From NCBI GenBank assembly GCA_030690315.1, contig JAUYGY010000025.1:124001-188000 (forward strand): a stretch of DNA of 64,000 bases, in the 5' to 3' direction. The position numbers were made by a program, and so were the translations under genes. The DNA comes from Aequorivita sp. GTDB lineage: Bacteria; Bacteroidota; Bacteroidia; Flavobacteriales; Flavobacteriaceae. Positions 19,081-28,817 of this stretch are shown piece after piece. The notes beneath the pieces are model-generated. The model had not been told where the DNA came from. It did no database searches and worked only from the letters and a program-made list of their open reading frames with translations. Within the stretch, counting starts at the first letter, position 1. Each line of letters starts with the position of its first letter.

Positions 19081-19771
19081 TACTAACTTCCCCTGTTTGT
19101 AAATCCTCGTAACGCATTTCAACGGCTTCTTCCGTTTTAAAAACCTGCGTAATACTTTTTGTTTTGATGAACCCGCGATCCATGATAAGATTACTGTTCA
19201 AATCGCCTTCGCCTGCGGTTTTGTGAAAAAGGAGCATCTCTTCTTTGGAAGCATTTGTTTTATCATTCAAGAAAGATGAAAACCAGTGCTCCCGTTTTTT
19301 CTTCAGCATTTCAGGATACAAAGGCGAGGAGGACCAAATATGTGCCGCCAAAGGTTCTTGCGAATAATGATACTTCTCGCCATCCCAAACCAATTGATGT
19401 AAGTGCAAATGAGTGCTCCATTCAACCAAAATTGCGGTGAATGGCTCTATTTCGCTAAAGTCATAATTTTCAATTTCTTGTTTTGCATTTGCTGTTTTCA
19501 ATAAATCCTTCACCACCAAACCCCTACTCTTTCCATAAAAAGGTTTGCGTTCATGCGCCACAAAACCGCCATTCATCAAACAAACAATTCGTTTTTTATC
19601 GCTAACGCCAATCCAAGTCCCCCCGGCAACGGCATCTTTTGGGTAAAGCAACCGCACCCCCTCTTCTTCATAAATTTTCGACGGAAAAGTTTCCCGTCCC
19701 GGAGCTTCGTCGCGATTGGAAGTGAGTATAAAGTTGTTATTCGGTTTTGGAATAAAAGTTATTGTACACAT
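19058..19771 (-). CDS. NRDE (TANGO2-like) family protein
   Basis: MCTITFIPKPNNNFILTSNRDEAPGRET; DAVAGGTWIGVSD; start trimmed from the upstream ORF start to ATG at 19771. Confidence 0.88.
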   Translation of the reverse strand: MCTITFIPKPNNNFILTSNRDEAPGRETFPSKIYEEEGVRLLYPKDAVAGGTWIGVSDKKRIVCLMNGGFVAHERKPFYGKSRGLVVKDLLKTANAKQEIENYDFSEIEPFTAILVEWSTHLHLHQLVWDGEKYHYSQEPLAAHIWSSSPLYPEMLKKKREHWFSSFLNDKTNASKEEMLLFHKTAGEGDLNSNLIMDRGFIKTKSITQVFKTEEAVEMRYEDLQTGEVSNSVFSFQ

Positions 19772-19780
19772 TCTAAAAAA

Positions 19781-19818
19781 GTATTCAGTATTCAGTGGCA
19801 GTTTGCAGTGATTCAGTA
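19781..19818. repeat. CAGT-word repeat between NRDE gene and pruA
   Basis: GTATTCAGTATTCAGTGGCAGTTTGCAGTGATTCAGT. Confidence 0.8.
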
Positions 19819-19880
19819 AAACTACTAAATAATATAAATTTTGATCTTCATTAAACAAGTGTTTTTTCTTAAACGCGACC

Positions 19881-19914
19881 AAAAACTGCCGACTGCTACT
19901 GCCCACTGAGCACT
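19881..19914. repeat. CAGT-word repeat in inverted orientation to 19781-19818
   Basis: AAAAACTGCCGACTGCTACTGCCCACTGAGCACT. Confidence 0.75.
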
Positions 19915-19924
19915 AAAAAATTTG

Positions 19925-19932
19925 TACCTTTG
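19925..19932 (+). promoter_or_regulatory. Bacteroidota -7 element TACCTTTG upstream of pruA
   Basis: Matches TANNTTTG, ~32 nt upstream of the ATG. Confidence 0.6.
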
Positions 19933-19963
19933 CCGTCTTCATAAATAGAAAAAACAAAAAGTT

Positions 19964-21589
19964 ATGGGAAATGGATTTTTTAAAGTGCCAATCGCCGTAA
20001 ACGAACCTGTAAAAAGCTATGCTCCAGGTTCTGCGGAACGAAAAGAAGTGCTTGAAACCTACAAAAAAATGTATGATGAAAAAGTGGAAGTCCCGCTATT
20101 CATCAATGGGAAAGAAGTAAAAACAAAGGAAACAGCAACAATGTCTCCGCCGCACGACCACAAACACGTGCTGGGAACCTATCATAAAGCGACGAAGAAA
20201 AATGTGGATGAAGCAATTTCAACCGCTTTGGAAGCGCGCAAGAAATGGGCAGTAATGCCTTGGGAACAACGCGCTGGAATATTCCTTCGCGCTGCGGAAC
20301 TGATTGCCGGGCCCTATAGAGCCAAAATCAACGCAGCTACCATGCATGCGCAATCCAAAAATATTTATCAAGCTGAAATTGATGCAGCCTGTGAGCTAAT
20401 CGATTTCCTGCGTTACAACGTTCAGTATATGACTGAAATCTATGCGGAGCAACCAGAATCAACCTCGGCAACATGGAACCGTATTGAATACCGACCTTTG
20501 GAAGGGTTTATATATGCAATTACGCCTTTCAATTTTACCGCAATTGCAGGAAACCTTCCCGCGAGTGCCGCTTTAATGGGTAATGTAGTGCTTTGGAAGC
20601 CTAGCGACAGCCAAGTATATTCGGCTAAAGTAATTTTGGATGTTTTCAAGGAAGCCGGCGTTCCTGCTGGAGTAATTAATATGGTAATGGGCGATCCTGT
20701 AATGATAACCGACACCGTACTTGCAAGCCCAGATTTCAGCGGAATCCATTTTACGGGTTCTACAAATGTTTTCAAAGGTATTTGGCAAAAAATTGGAACC
20801 AATATCCACAATTATAAAACTTATCCGCGTATTGTTGGCGAAACGGGCGGAAAGGATTTTATCGTGGCCCATAAATCTTCAAATCCAAAACAGGTTGCAA
20901 CGGCTATGAGCCGTGGCGCTTTTGAATACCAAGGCCAAAAATGTAGCGCCGCCAGCCGATGCTATATTTCTGAAAGTATTTGGAAAGATGTGAAAAATGA
21001 TTTAGTTGCCGACCTTAGTTCATTCAAAATGGGTTCTCCGGAAGACATGAACAATTTTATAACGGCGGTAATCCACGAAGGTTCTTTTGACAAGCTTGCA
21101 AGCTATATTGATGCAGCCAAAAAAGACAAAAATGCTGAAATTATTGCCGGTGGAAATTATGACAAAAGCAAAGGATACTTTATTGAACCAACAGTAATTG
21201 TTGTAAAAGATCCAAAATACACAACCATGTGTACCGAACTTTTCGGACCAGTTTTAACTGTTTATGTTTTTGACGACAACAAATGGGAAGAAACCTTGCA
21301 TTTGGTTGATGAAACCAGCGAATATGCGTTAACGGGAGCTGTTTTCAGCGAAGATAGGTATGCTTTGGAAGAAGCGGTGAAAATTCTTGAAAATGCGGCG
21401 GGCAATTTCTACATCAACGATAAACCTACCGGTGCTGTTGTGGGCCAACAGCCTTTTGGTGGTGCGCGCGCCAGTGGAACCAATGATAAAGCGGGAAGCA
21501 AGCAAAATCTGTACCGCTGGATTTCGCCAAGAATGGTGAAGGAAACCTTTGTTTCCCCAACGGATTACAGATATCCTTTTTTGGGATAA
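19964..21589 (+). CDS. pruA: L-glutamate gamma-semialdehyde dehydrogenase
   Basis: 541 aa ALDH; GFIYAITPFNFTAIAGNLPASAALMGN; VGETGGKDFIVAH; FEYQGQKCSAASR. Confidence 0.95.
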   Translation: MGNGFFKVPIAVNEPVKSYAPGSAERKEVLETYKKMYDEKVEVPLFINGKEVKTKETATMSPPHDHKHVLGTYHKATKKNVDEAISTALEARKKWAVMPWEQRAGIFLRAAELIAGPYRAKINAATMHAQSKNIYQAEIDAACELIDFLRYNVQYMTEIYAEQPESTSATWNRIEYRPLEGFIYAITPFNFTAIAGNLPASAALMGNVVLWKPSDSQVYSAKVILDVFKEAGVPAGVINMVMGDPVMITDTVLASPDFSGIHFTGSTNVFKGIWQKIGTNIHNYKTYPRIVGETGGKDFIVAHKSSNPKQVATAMSRGAFEYQGQKCSAASRCYISESIWKDVKNDLVADLSSFKMGSPEDMNNFITAVIHEGSFDKLASYIDAAKKDKNAEIIAGGNYDKSKGYFIEPTVIVVKDPKYTTMCTELFGPVLTVYVFDDNKWEETLHLVDETSEYALTGAVFSEDRYALEEAVKILENAAGNFYINDKPTGAVVGQQPFGGARASGTNDKAGSKQNLYRWISPRMVKETFVSPTDYRYPFLG

Positions 21590-21610
21590 TATTTAAAAGT
21601 TGAATAATTA

Positions 21611-21645
21611 AAAAACCCGTCCTTAATTTGAGGACGGGTTTTTTA
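21611..21645 (+). terminator. Rho-independent terminator of pruA (may serve both convergent genes)
   Basis: AAAAACCCGTCCTtaatttgAGGACGGGTTTTTT. Confidence 0.85.
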
Positions 21646-21664
21646 ATTTTATTGAAATTGTGTT

Positions 21665-22981
21665 CTATTGAAAAATTTTATTTTCCCCCAATTTAGCGTG
21701 CTGTGAATTTTTTGCACTATTATCAGCCTTCACTACCATTACAACAAAACTTAGATTGGCTGCATTATACTCGGCTGGAACGTTAAATGTATAGCTTTTT
21801 GAATAAACCACAAATGCGGAAGTTTCTGGAATACTATCTCCAAAAAGATCTGAAAGTGAATTACGCAAAGCGTCTTCGTGCACGAAATCTTCTATGGGAT
21901 CACCCCATTCAAAATAAGGACTGTTCGAATTATTATTAAAATAATTGGCTTGATCTGCAACAATTCCACTTTCCAATAAATAAACTACAAGTTTATCACC
22001 GGGTTCGGAACCATTTCTATAAACCACTTTTGCATCCACAGTTAGCGTAGAACCACTAATTTGCGAATTAATTGCCACAGAAACATCTGTCTCTAAACCA
22101 GCAATACTGGTTACGGCGTCATAATCATACAAAAGGGAATTAGGAAGGGAATTCCATTTTACGGTTCTGTTCATTTGTGTTTGTGGAAAACTATCAGGAA
22201 CATCAAATTCTGCTTGAAGATCATCAACTTGCGGAAAACTCATAGGGTCAGGTGGGCCAAAGGAACTTTCATGAATGGCAACTATTGAAACGTGGGGCGT
22301 TAGTACCTTTACAGAATCAATAGCCGCCAAAGCCTTTAAACAGTAGCCACACCACGTGCCTGTATAATCTTCTAATACCACATTTCTTTTGGGAATGTAA
22401 ACGGAAAAGTTCTTTGCAGGTGTTGTGAAGGTTTCATTGTTTACCATATATTCGGCATATACTTCAAAACCTTCTTCATTGGCAGAAGCAAATGTAAATC
22501 CTGAAATAGCGTTCCCATTTACATAAAATGTTGCTTCAGAAGCAGTATTGTTTCCACTTCCGTCTAGCAAACCAAATGTAACGGTCTGGTTATTCATGGC
22601 TCTGGAGACATCAATTGTCAAAGCTCTTTCGGTGAGTGCGAGCACTTCAAACCTAAGTACATTACTTGTTATATCATTATATACAGCTTTTACATCAAAA
22701 GTTCCAGTTTCCGTGAAAAAGTAGGCTCTAGTAAGTATGGGCGTTTCATTCACATAATACGTTACCATGTCTGAGTAATCCACGCCATCGCTCCCAGTTA
22801 CTGTGAAGAATACGGAATCATTTACAGATAGAATCTCAAGTTCTTCCGTTCCGGCGCTACTTTTAAGAGTGATTGAAAAGTTTTCCTCTGGAGTTCCAAT
22901 TGGGTCTTCTTTTTTACTACAAGCAGCTATGGCTATAAAAGCAAACAGAAGCAAAAATTTAAAATAGGGATGGGTTTTCAT
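21665..22981 (-). CDS. Omp28-related lipoprotein with thioredoxin-like CxxC
   Basis: Lipobox FIAIAACSKK; VVLEDYTGTWCGYCLKALAAIDSV; Omp28-like C-terminal half. Confidence 0.75.
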   Translation of the reverse strand: MKTHPYFKFLLLFAFIAIAACSKKEDPIGTPEENFSITLKSSAGTEELEILSVNDSVFFTVTGSDGVDYSDMVTYYVNETPILTRAYFFTETGTFDVKAVYNDITSNVLRFEVLALTERALTIDVSRAMNNQTVTFGLLDGSGNNTASEATFYVNGNAISGFTFASANEEGFEVYAEYMVNNETFTTPAKNFSVYIPKRNVVLEDYTGTWCGYCLKALAAIDSVKVLTPHVSIVAIHESSFGPPDPMSFPQVDDLQAEFDVPDSFPQTQMNRTVKWNSLPNSLLYDYDAVTSIAGLETDVSVAINSQISGSTLTVDAKVVYRNGSEPGDKLVVYLLESGIVADQANYFNNNSNSPYFEWGDPIEDFVHEDALRNSLSDLFGDSIPETSAFVVYSKSYTFNVPAEYNAANLSFVVMVVKADNSAKNSQHAKLGENKIFQ

Positions 22982-23144
22982 AAAAAATTATTAAAAATGA
23001 AGTGCGCTAATATAACCTATTTATAAAAAAAGGCACAGTTTTGGAATGTTAAATCAATAATTTTCAAAAAAACAAATTAAATTATTCTTAAAAATAACTT
23101 AATATTGCTATTCTTATAATTAATTGTATAAAAAAATTTATTGG

Positions 23145-23630
23145 ATGAAAAAATTTCTCCCTCTTTTCCTTGCAATGGTATCCTTCTGTGCCATTTCACA
23201 AAATGAAATGCCTAAAGTTGATATGACTACCCTAGACGGAAGCCCCATCAACTCTCAGGAACTTTCTACAGATAATAATGTTATTGTTGTGTCATTATGG
23301 GCTACTTGGTGCGTTCCGTGCATAAAAGAACTTGATGCCATAAGCGAAATTTATCAAGACTGGCAGGATGAAACTAATGTAAAACTATACGCAGTTTCTA
23401 TTGATGATAGCCGAGGCGTGAAACGCGTAAAGCCCTTGGTTAATGGAAAAGGTTGGGACTACACCGTGCTTCTGGATACCAACAATGATTTTAAACGCGC
23501 GCTTGGAGCTGCAACAGTGCCACTCACCCTATTAGTGAAAAACAACGAAATTGTCTATAGACACTCGGGCTACAGCCCCGGCGCAGAGATGGAACTTTAT
23601 GAGAAAATAAAGGAATTCTCAGCCAATTAA
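23145..23630 (+). CDS. TlpA-like thioredoxin family protein
   Basis: VVSLWATWCVPCIKELDAISEIYQDW; ATVPLTLLVKNNEIVYRHSGY; signal peptide from ATG 23145. Confidence 0.9.
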   Translation: MKKFLPLFLAMVSFCAISQNEMPKVDMTTLDGSPINSQELSTDNNVIVVSLWATWCVPCIKELDAISEIYQDWQDETNVKLYAVSIDDSRGVKRVKPLVNGKGWDYTVLLDTNNDFKRALGAATVPLTLLVKNNEIVYRHSGYSPGAEMELYEKIKEFSAN

Positions 23631-23654
23631 TTTTTTACCAACCAAACTTACAAA

Positions 23655-25301
23655 ATGAAAAAACTTATTCTTGGAGCCTGTATGCTTATGGGCGCAATTG
23701 GATTTTCGCAAGACAATGGCTATTTTTTTGGTGGCTTAGAATCTAACTCACAGTGGTTACTGGACGACGAAGGTCTTGGTTTTATTGCACCCGAAGATCA
23801 ATTTAGAGCGAACAATTATTTACAACTTAATTATTCATTAGGAAAATTTACCGCCGGTTTACAGTATGAAGCATACTTGCCTACCGTTTTATTGGGATAT
23901 TCGCCCACTTGGGAAAACCAAAACGGAATAGGCACCTATTATCTTAATTATAAAAATGAAACCCTTGATATTACAGGAGGTTATTTTTATGAGCAATTTG
24001 GAAGCGGCTTGATTTTAAGAACTTGGGAAGACCGCCAATTAGGCATCAACAATGCGCTAAAAGGCCTCCGCGTTAAATTTACACCTACTGCCGATCTTGC
24101 AATTACAGGAGTTTATGGTCAAATTAGAAATGGTTTTGATGTTTCTGAAGGCGTTATGCAAGGAATTGATGCAAATCTAGATCTTAGCAGCCTCTTGAAA
24201 GTTGACGCTGTGGACTTAAAACTTGGTGCAAGTTATGTAGGCCGTTATCAATCAAATGGAGCAAATGATTCCATTCCAGCAAACATTAATGCCTATGGAG
24301 GGAGATTGGATTTTGTAGCAAATAATTTTTATGGCGGAGTTGAAGCCATAACCAAAGATCCGGACGTAATTGTAAATGAAGAAGCCATATCATCGCCACA
24401 GCTTTTTGACGGCACCGCACTTCAAGTGAATTTAGGTTATGCCCAAAAGGGATTGGGGATAAATTCCACTTTCCGGAGGCTGGAAAATTTCAGTTTTTAC
24501 GCAGACCGTTATGCCGAAGGTAATGTATTTAACGAACAAATTGTAAACTACGTTCCCGCTCTTACAAAACAACACGATTATTTGTTATCAAATATATATG
24601 TTTATAATGCCCAACCCCGTTTGCTTTTTGGTGATGCCGAAAATAGAGCTGGGGAAGTGGGTACGCAATTGGACGTGTACTTTTCATTTGATAAAGAATC
24701 TACTCTTGGGAAACTTGGAACCAAAATAGCTGGAAACTTCTCCTATTGGGCAGGTCTTGAAGCAACCTATAACAGTACCGCACAAACCTATGAAGCAGAA
24801 TTTATAGGAGACGGCGATCGTTATTTCCGTGACCTTAATATAGAAGTGAAAAACCGCTGGTCTTCTAAATGGAGCTCTATTGTTACCTTTCAAGATGTTA
24901 TAGTTGATAAAGGAATTTCTGAAGGTGGGCCGTTGGGCGTTCAAGGCGATATTCGGGCTCAAATTGCCGTTATTGAAGGAACCCGGAGATTTGAAGGAGG
25001 AAAAGCTTTAAGAATGGAATTACAACATTTATGGACTCCCGATGACGACAAAAACTGGGCGGGAGCAGTACTTGAATATAATTTCAATTCAGCAATCACA
25101 CTTTACGCAGCCGATGCTTGGAATTACGGAGGTGAAGGAGAAATACATTATTACAGTTTTGGGGGAAGTTACTCTAAAGGTCCTGCCCGTTTCGCCTTAA
25201 ACTATGGCCGTCAGCGCGGTGGCTTGATATGTGTTGGCGGTGTTTGTAGATTTGTACCTGAAAATACTGGGGTAACCGCAAATCTTGTGGTTACTTTTTA
25301 A
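23655..25301 (+). CDS. DUF6029 family outer-membrane beta-barrel-like protein
   Basis: Signal peptide, alternating amphipathic strands, terminal aromatic VVTF; gene context next to TlpA/Omp28. Confidence 0.65.
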   Translation: MKKLILGACMLMGAIGFSQDNGYFFGGLESNSQWLLDDEGLGFIAPEDQFRANNYLQLNYSLGKFTAGLQYEAYLPTVLLGYSPTWENQNGIGTYYLNYKNETLDITGGYFYEQFGSGLILRTWEDRQLGINNALKGLRVKFTPTADLAITGVYGQIRNGFDVSEGVMQGIDANLDLSSLLKVDAVDLKLGASYVGRYQSNGANDSIPANINAYGGRLDFVANNFYGGVEAITKDPDVIVNEEAISSPQLFDGTALQVNLGYAQKGLGINSTFRRLENFSFYADRYAEGNVFNEQIVNYVPALTKQHDYLLSNIYVYNAQPRLLFGDAENRAGEVGTQLDVYFSFDKESTLGKLGTKIAGNFSYWAGLEATYNSTAQTYEAEFIGDGDRYFRDLNIEVKNRWSSKWSSIVTFQDVIVDKGISEGGPLGVQGDIRAQIAVIEGTRRFEGGKALRMELQHLWTPDDDKNWAGAVLEYNFNSAITLYAADAWNYGGEGEIHYYSFGGSYSKGPARFALNYGRQRGGLICVGGVCRFVPENTGVTANLVVTF

Positions 25302-25323
25302 AAAGTATATTTACTATAAAATA

Positions 25324-25358
25324 CAAAAGGGCTCCGAAATATTTCGGAGCCCTTTTTT
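25324..25358 (+). terminator. Rho-independent terminator
   Basis: AAAAGGGCTCCGAAATATTTCGGAGCCCTTTTTT. Confidence 0.85.
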
Positions 25359-25377
25359 ATTGCTTTAATTTATCAGA

Positions 25378-26112
25378 TTATTGAACAACAATTTTAGTTG
25401 TCTGTAAAGCTCCATTTTCATTTTTGAATTGAACTATATAAACTTGAGCACTTAAATCAGACATATTAACTTCTTGACGCCCTGTTTCAAAACGACCTTG
25501 TTTTACAATGCGACCTCTTAAATCGTAAACCAACATACTTACTGGCTCATTAACATCCAAAACCATTTCATTGGAAATCACCGTTGAAAGAACTTTCAAT
25601 TTAACAACGCTATTTTCGCTTACGCCCAAAGTAGGGTTGTAACGATAGGTGAAAGTTAAAGGGGTTCCTATTTCAGTAACTCCATCTGCTTCATATTGGT
25701 GGAACGCACATATATAATCTATTATATAAAAACCATCGCCCGGATCTCCATTTAAAATATGGTCACCGCCCTGCGTAGATTCGCCCGGGGCAATAGGAAG
25801 AACATTTGGTGCTGGGGGTGCAGTAAAACCGATTGGGATATCAGTATAACATTGTCCTGCATAACATATTTCAAACATAGAACCATCGGCATTTATTGCT
25901 TCTACAAATTCGAGTCTGGAATAAATTGTCTCAGTAGGATTGTCATTGGTTACAAAAAATATGTAATCCGCCCCTACGTTATAACCATATGTGCCATATT
26001 CTAAAACATCTCCATTCTGAAGAATATCTCCCATATCATTAGTTACTGTAAATTGGGCATTCGCAATTCCAACAGAACCTATTAGAAATAAAAAAAGTAA
26101 TTTAAGTTTCAT
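25378..26112 (-). CDS. Secreted protein with T9SS type A sorting domain
   Basis: Signal peptide MKLKLLFLFLIGSVGIANAQ; C-term MLVYDLRGRIVKQGRFETGRQEVNMSDLSAQVYIVQFKNENGALQTTKIVVQ. Confidence 0.75.
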   Translation of the reverse strand: MKLKLLFLFLIGSVGIANAQFTVTNDMGDILQNGDVLEYGTYGYNVGADYIFFVTNDNPTETIYSRLEFVEAINADGSMFEICYAGQCYTDIPIGFTAPPAPNVLPIAPGESTQGGDHILNGDPGDGFYIIDYICAFHQYEADGVTEIGTPLTFTYRYNPTLGVSENSVVKLKVLSTVISNEMVLDVNEPVSMLVYDLRGRIVKQGRFETGRQEVNMSDLSAQVYIVQFKNENGALQTTKIVVQ

Positions 26113-26446
26113 ATTTTTATTGTTTTTTAGGATTAATTTATTTTTATTATGTTTTTCTAAGTTTCACAAAAGTATATATAAAATTTAAAAACCATTACTT
26201 CATTAGGGTTTCTATTTCAGTTATTTAACATTTTAAGACCAAATTCCAATTAAAAAGATCCCTATTTTAGTGAATCGGGTATAAATTATTTTTCAAATTC
26301 CTATTAATATTACAAATTTCAATAAATATTACCAAATATTCATTATCAAGGATTACATATTGATTAATATATCTACAATTACAACATTTTAACATACATA
26401 TGCTAAAAAATTATAATACTATATTTTTTAATAAATTATAAAAAAG

Positions 26447-26454
26447 TACATTTG
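26447..26454 (+). promoter_or_regulatory. -7 element TACATTTG upstream of the Omp28/T9SS gene
   Basis: Matches TANNTTTG, ~41 nt upstream of ATG. Confidence 0.55.
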
Positions 26455-26494
26455 TAACTATACTTAATTTTCACAACAAAAAAAACTAAAAATT

Positions 26495-28159
26495 ATGTTT
26501 AAAAAACTACTCCTAAACTTAGTTTTTGCATTGTTCGGTCTTACCTCTTTTAGCCAAACAATCGTATCAACTTCCCCAGAAAATCAAAACGTAGTTCTTG
26601 AAGAATTTACGGGAATTCATTGCGTTTATTGTCCAGATGGCCACGCAATTGCACAGGCCATACAAAATGCGAATCCAGATCGTGTTTCTCTAATAAATAT
26701 CCACCAAGGTGGATATGCTGTTCCAACTGGTGGCGAACCAGATTTCAGAACTCCTTACGGAAATGCCATTGCTGGACAAACTGGCTTAACAGGCTATCCT
26801 TCAGGAACTATTAATAGACATGTTTTTTCTGGATCTAATACTATTTTGGACCGAGGACAATGGACAGCAAGAGCCAATCAAACCATGGCTAATGCATCAA
26901 ATGTAAACGTTGCTGTTGAAGCAGAAATAGATGTACAAACAAATATACTTACTGTTCACGTGGAAGGTTATTACACAAGCAACAGCCCTCAAAGCACTAA
27001 TTTATTAAATGTTGCTTTATTACAAAACAACACCAAAGGCCCACAAACCGGCGGTGGACAAGGAAACAATTACAACCACATGCACAGACTTGTTGAAATG
27101 ATCACAGGCCAATGGGGCGAAGTTATCAATACTACAACAGCCGGCACTTTTGTGGATCGCACCTATACTTATACAATTCCTGCTGCTTATAACAACGTTC
27201 CCGTTGAGATTGCCGATATGGAGGTAGTTGCTTTTATATCTAACACCCAACAAGAAATTCCTAGTGGTAGTAGAGCACTTCCTGAATATATTGGAATTAC
27301 AAATAACAATGACGCGTTTGTGAGATATATTGTTGAAGTTCCAAATACTTGTAATGAAATGCTTGCTCCTCAAGTGAACATCCAAAACTTAGGCCAGGAT
27401 CCACTTACTTCTTTGGCTATAGAATATATAATCAATGGCGATGTACATACCTATAACTGGACCGGAAATATTACCGCACTTCACAATGAAACAATTGATT
27501 TGCCCGAAGTTAATTATACCCTGCAAGGTACCAACACCCTTGAAGTTAGCGTTCCAAATGATGATGATAACGCAAACAACAACGCTACAATTTCTTTCGA
27601 TGAAGCAGTTGGAGGTACTGGCACCGTTTATATGGAATTACACACTGATAACTGGGGAAATGAGTGCAGATGGAACATAAGAGATAGCTCTGGCGCTGTT
27701 ATATACATCGGCGGACCTTATGGTAACAATCAAACCATAAATGTTACTTTTCAGCTCCCAGCAGACTGCTATTCATACACTATTCTTGATACCGAAGGAG
27801 ATGGCGGTGGTGCTATAACCCTTACAGACAGTGATGGAACAGTAATATACTCCACAAATGGCACCTATGGCGCAGGAGAGATTACACAGTTTTCTAGTAA
27901 TGGTATATTAGGCGTAAACCAAAGCCAACTAGACAACATCAGCTTGTATCCAAACCCTGCCAGCACTGTATTGAACCTTAAAAATGCTGAAAATGCAACC
28001 ATTCAAGTGTATGATATTCTTGGAAAAATGATTCTTTCACAGGAAAATATTTCTATGGATGCACAAATAAATGTTGCAAACCTTCAAACTGGAACCTACT
28101 TTATGAAAATTTCCAAAGACAATCTTGTAACTACCAAGAGATTCTTAGTTTCAAAATAA
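26495..28159 (+). CDS. Omp28-related protein with T9SS type A sorting domain
   Basis: VVLEEFTGIHCVYCPDGHAIAQAIQ; C-term ISLYPNPASTVLNLKNAENATIQVYDILGKMI...GTYFMKISKDNLVTTKRFLVSK. Confidence 0.85.
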   Translation: MFKKLLLNLVFALFGLTSFSQTIVSTSPENQNVVLEEFTGIHCVYCPDGHAIAQAIQNANPDRVSLINIHQGGYAVPTGGEPDFRTPYGNAIAGQTGLTGYPSGTINRHVFSGSNTILDRGQWTARANQTMANASNVNVAVEAEIDVQTNILTVHVEGYYTSNSPQSTNLLNVALLQNNTKGPQTGGGQGNNYNHMHRLVEMITGQWGEVINTTTAGTFVDRTYTYTIPAAYNNVPVEIADMEVVAFISNTQQEIPSGSRALPEYIGITNNNDAFVRYIVEVPNTCNEMLAPQVNIQNLGQDPLTSLAIEYIINGDVHTYNWTGNITALHNETIDLPEVNYTLQGTNTLEVSVPNDDDNANNNATISFDEAVGGTGTVYMELHTDNWGNECRWNIRDSSGAVIYIGGPYGNNQTINVTFQLPADCYSYTILDTEGDGGGAITLTDSDGTVIYSTNGTYGAGEITQFSSNGILGVNQSQLDNISLYPNPASTVLNLKNAENATIQVYDILGKMILSQENISMDAQINVANLQTGTYFMKISKDNLVTTKRFLVSK

Positions 28160-28181
28160 ATATAGCTTCCATTAATATTCT

Positions 28182-28209
28182 AAAACCCCGACTTGTTCGG
28201 GGTTTTTTT
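28182..28209 (+). terminator. Rho-independent terminator
   Basis: AAAACCCCGACTTGTTCGGGGTTTTTT. Confidence 0.8.
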
Positions 28210-28241
28210 ATTACATTAAATTGGTTTTTAAATCTCCGAAA

Positions 28242-28808
28242 ATGAATTATTCAGTAAGTGAAGAAAAAATTGTTTTCAATGACCATTACAAAATGGTCAA
28301 GGCAAAAGTTACCTATGATACTTTTGGGCGAAAACAAATAACAACCACCCGTCTTGCCTTTGAAAGAGGAGATTCCGTAGCCATACTTTTACTGGAAAAT
28401 GATTCTGATTCAATTTTATTAACGAATCAATTTCGCTATCCAAGTTGCAAAAATGCTGATGGCTGGTTATTGGAAATTCCTGCGGGCTCCGTAGAAGAAA
28501 ATGAAAAACCCGAAGATTGCATAAAACGGGAAGTAATGGAAGAATTGGGCTATAAAATTGAAATAGCAAAATTGCTTACCACTTTTTACACTTCGCCCGG
28601 AGCTTCAACAGAACGCGTGTTTTTATTCTTTTCCGAAGTTTCAAAAAACGATAGAATAGCAAAAGGCGGTGGAAATGAAAACGAAAACGAAGATATTCAA
28701 CTTGTGAAAATTCCTATTTCCCAAATGGGTTCAAAAATTCCTGAAATAAAAGATGCGAAAACAATTCTTGCGCTTCAATGGTTTCTATTAAACCATCCTA
28801 ATCATTAA
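28242..28808 (+). CDS. NUDIX hydrolase
   Basis: Nudix box GSVEENEKPEDCIKREVMEELGY. Confidence 0.93.
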   Translation: MNYSVSEEKIVFNDHYKMVKAKVTYDTFGRKQITTTRLAFERGDSVAILLLENDSDSILLTNQFRYPSCKNADGWLLEIPAGSVEENEKPEDCIKREVMEELGYKIEIAKLLTTFYTSPGASTERVFLFFSEVSKNDRIAKGGGNENENEDIQLVKIPISQMGSKIPEIKDAKTILALQWFLLNHPNH

Positions 28809-28817
28809 TTGAATAAT

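Noticed and set aside
18871-19122. 83-aa ORF translating the repeats as IASTESIESTESIH
   Set aside because: Spurious translation of the 9-bp GATTCTRTK array.
21665-22981. Thought to be a T9SS cargo like its paralogue at 26495
   Set aside because: Has a lipobox and lacks the C-terminal sorting domain; better described as an Omp28-type lipoprotein.
26180-26490. Long AT-rich intergenic region as a possible ncRNA or attachment site
   Set aside because: Only a TANNTTTG promoter-like element could be supported; no stable hairpins or repeats seen by eye.
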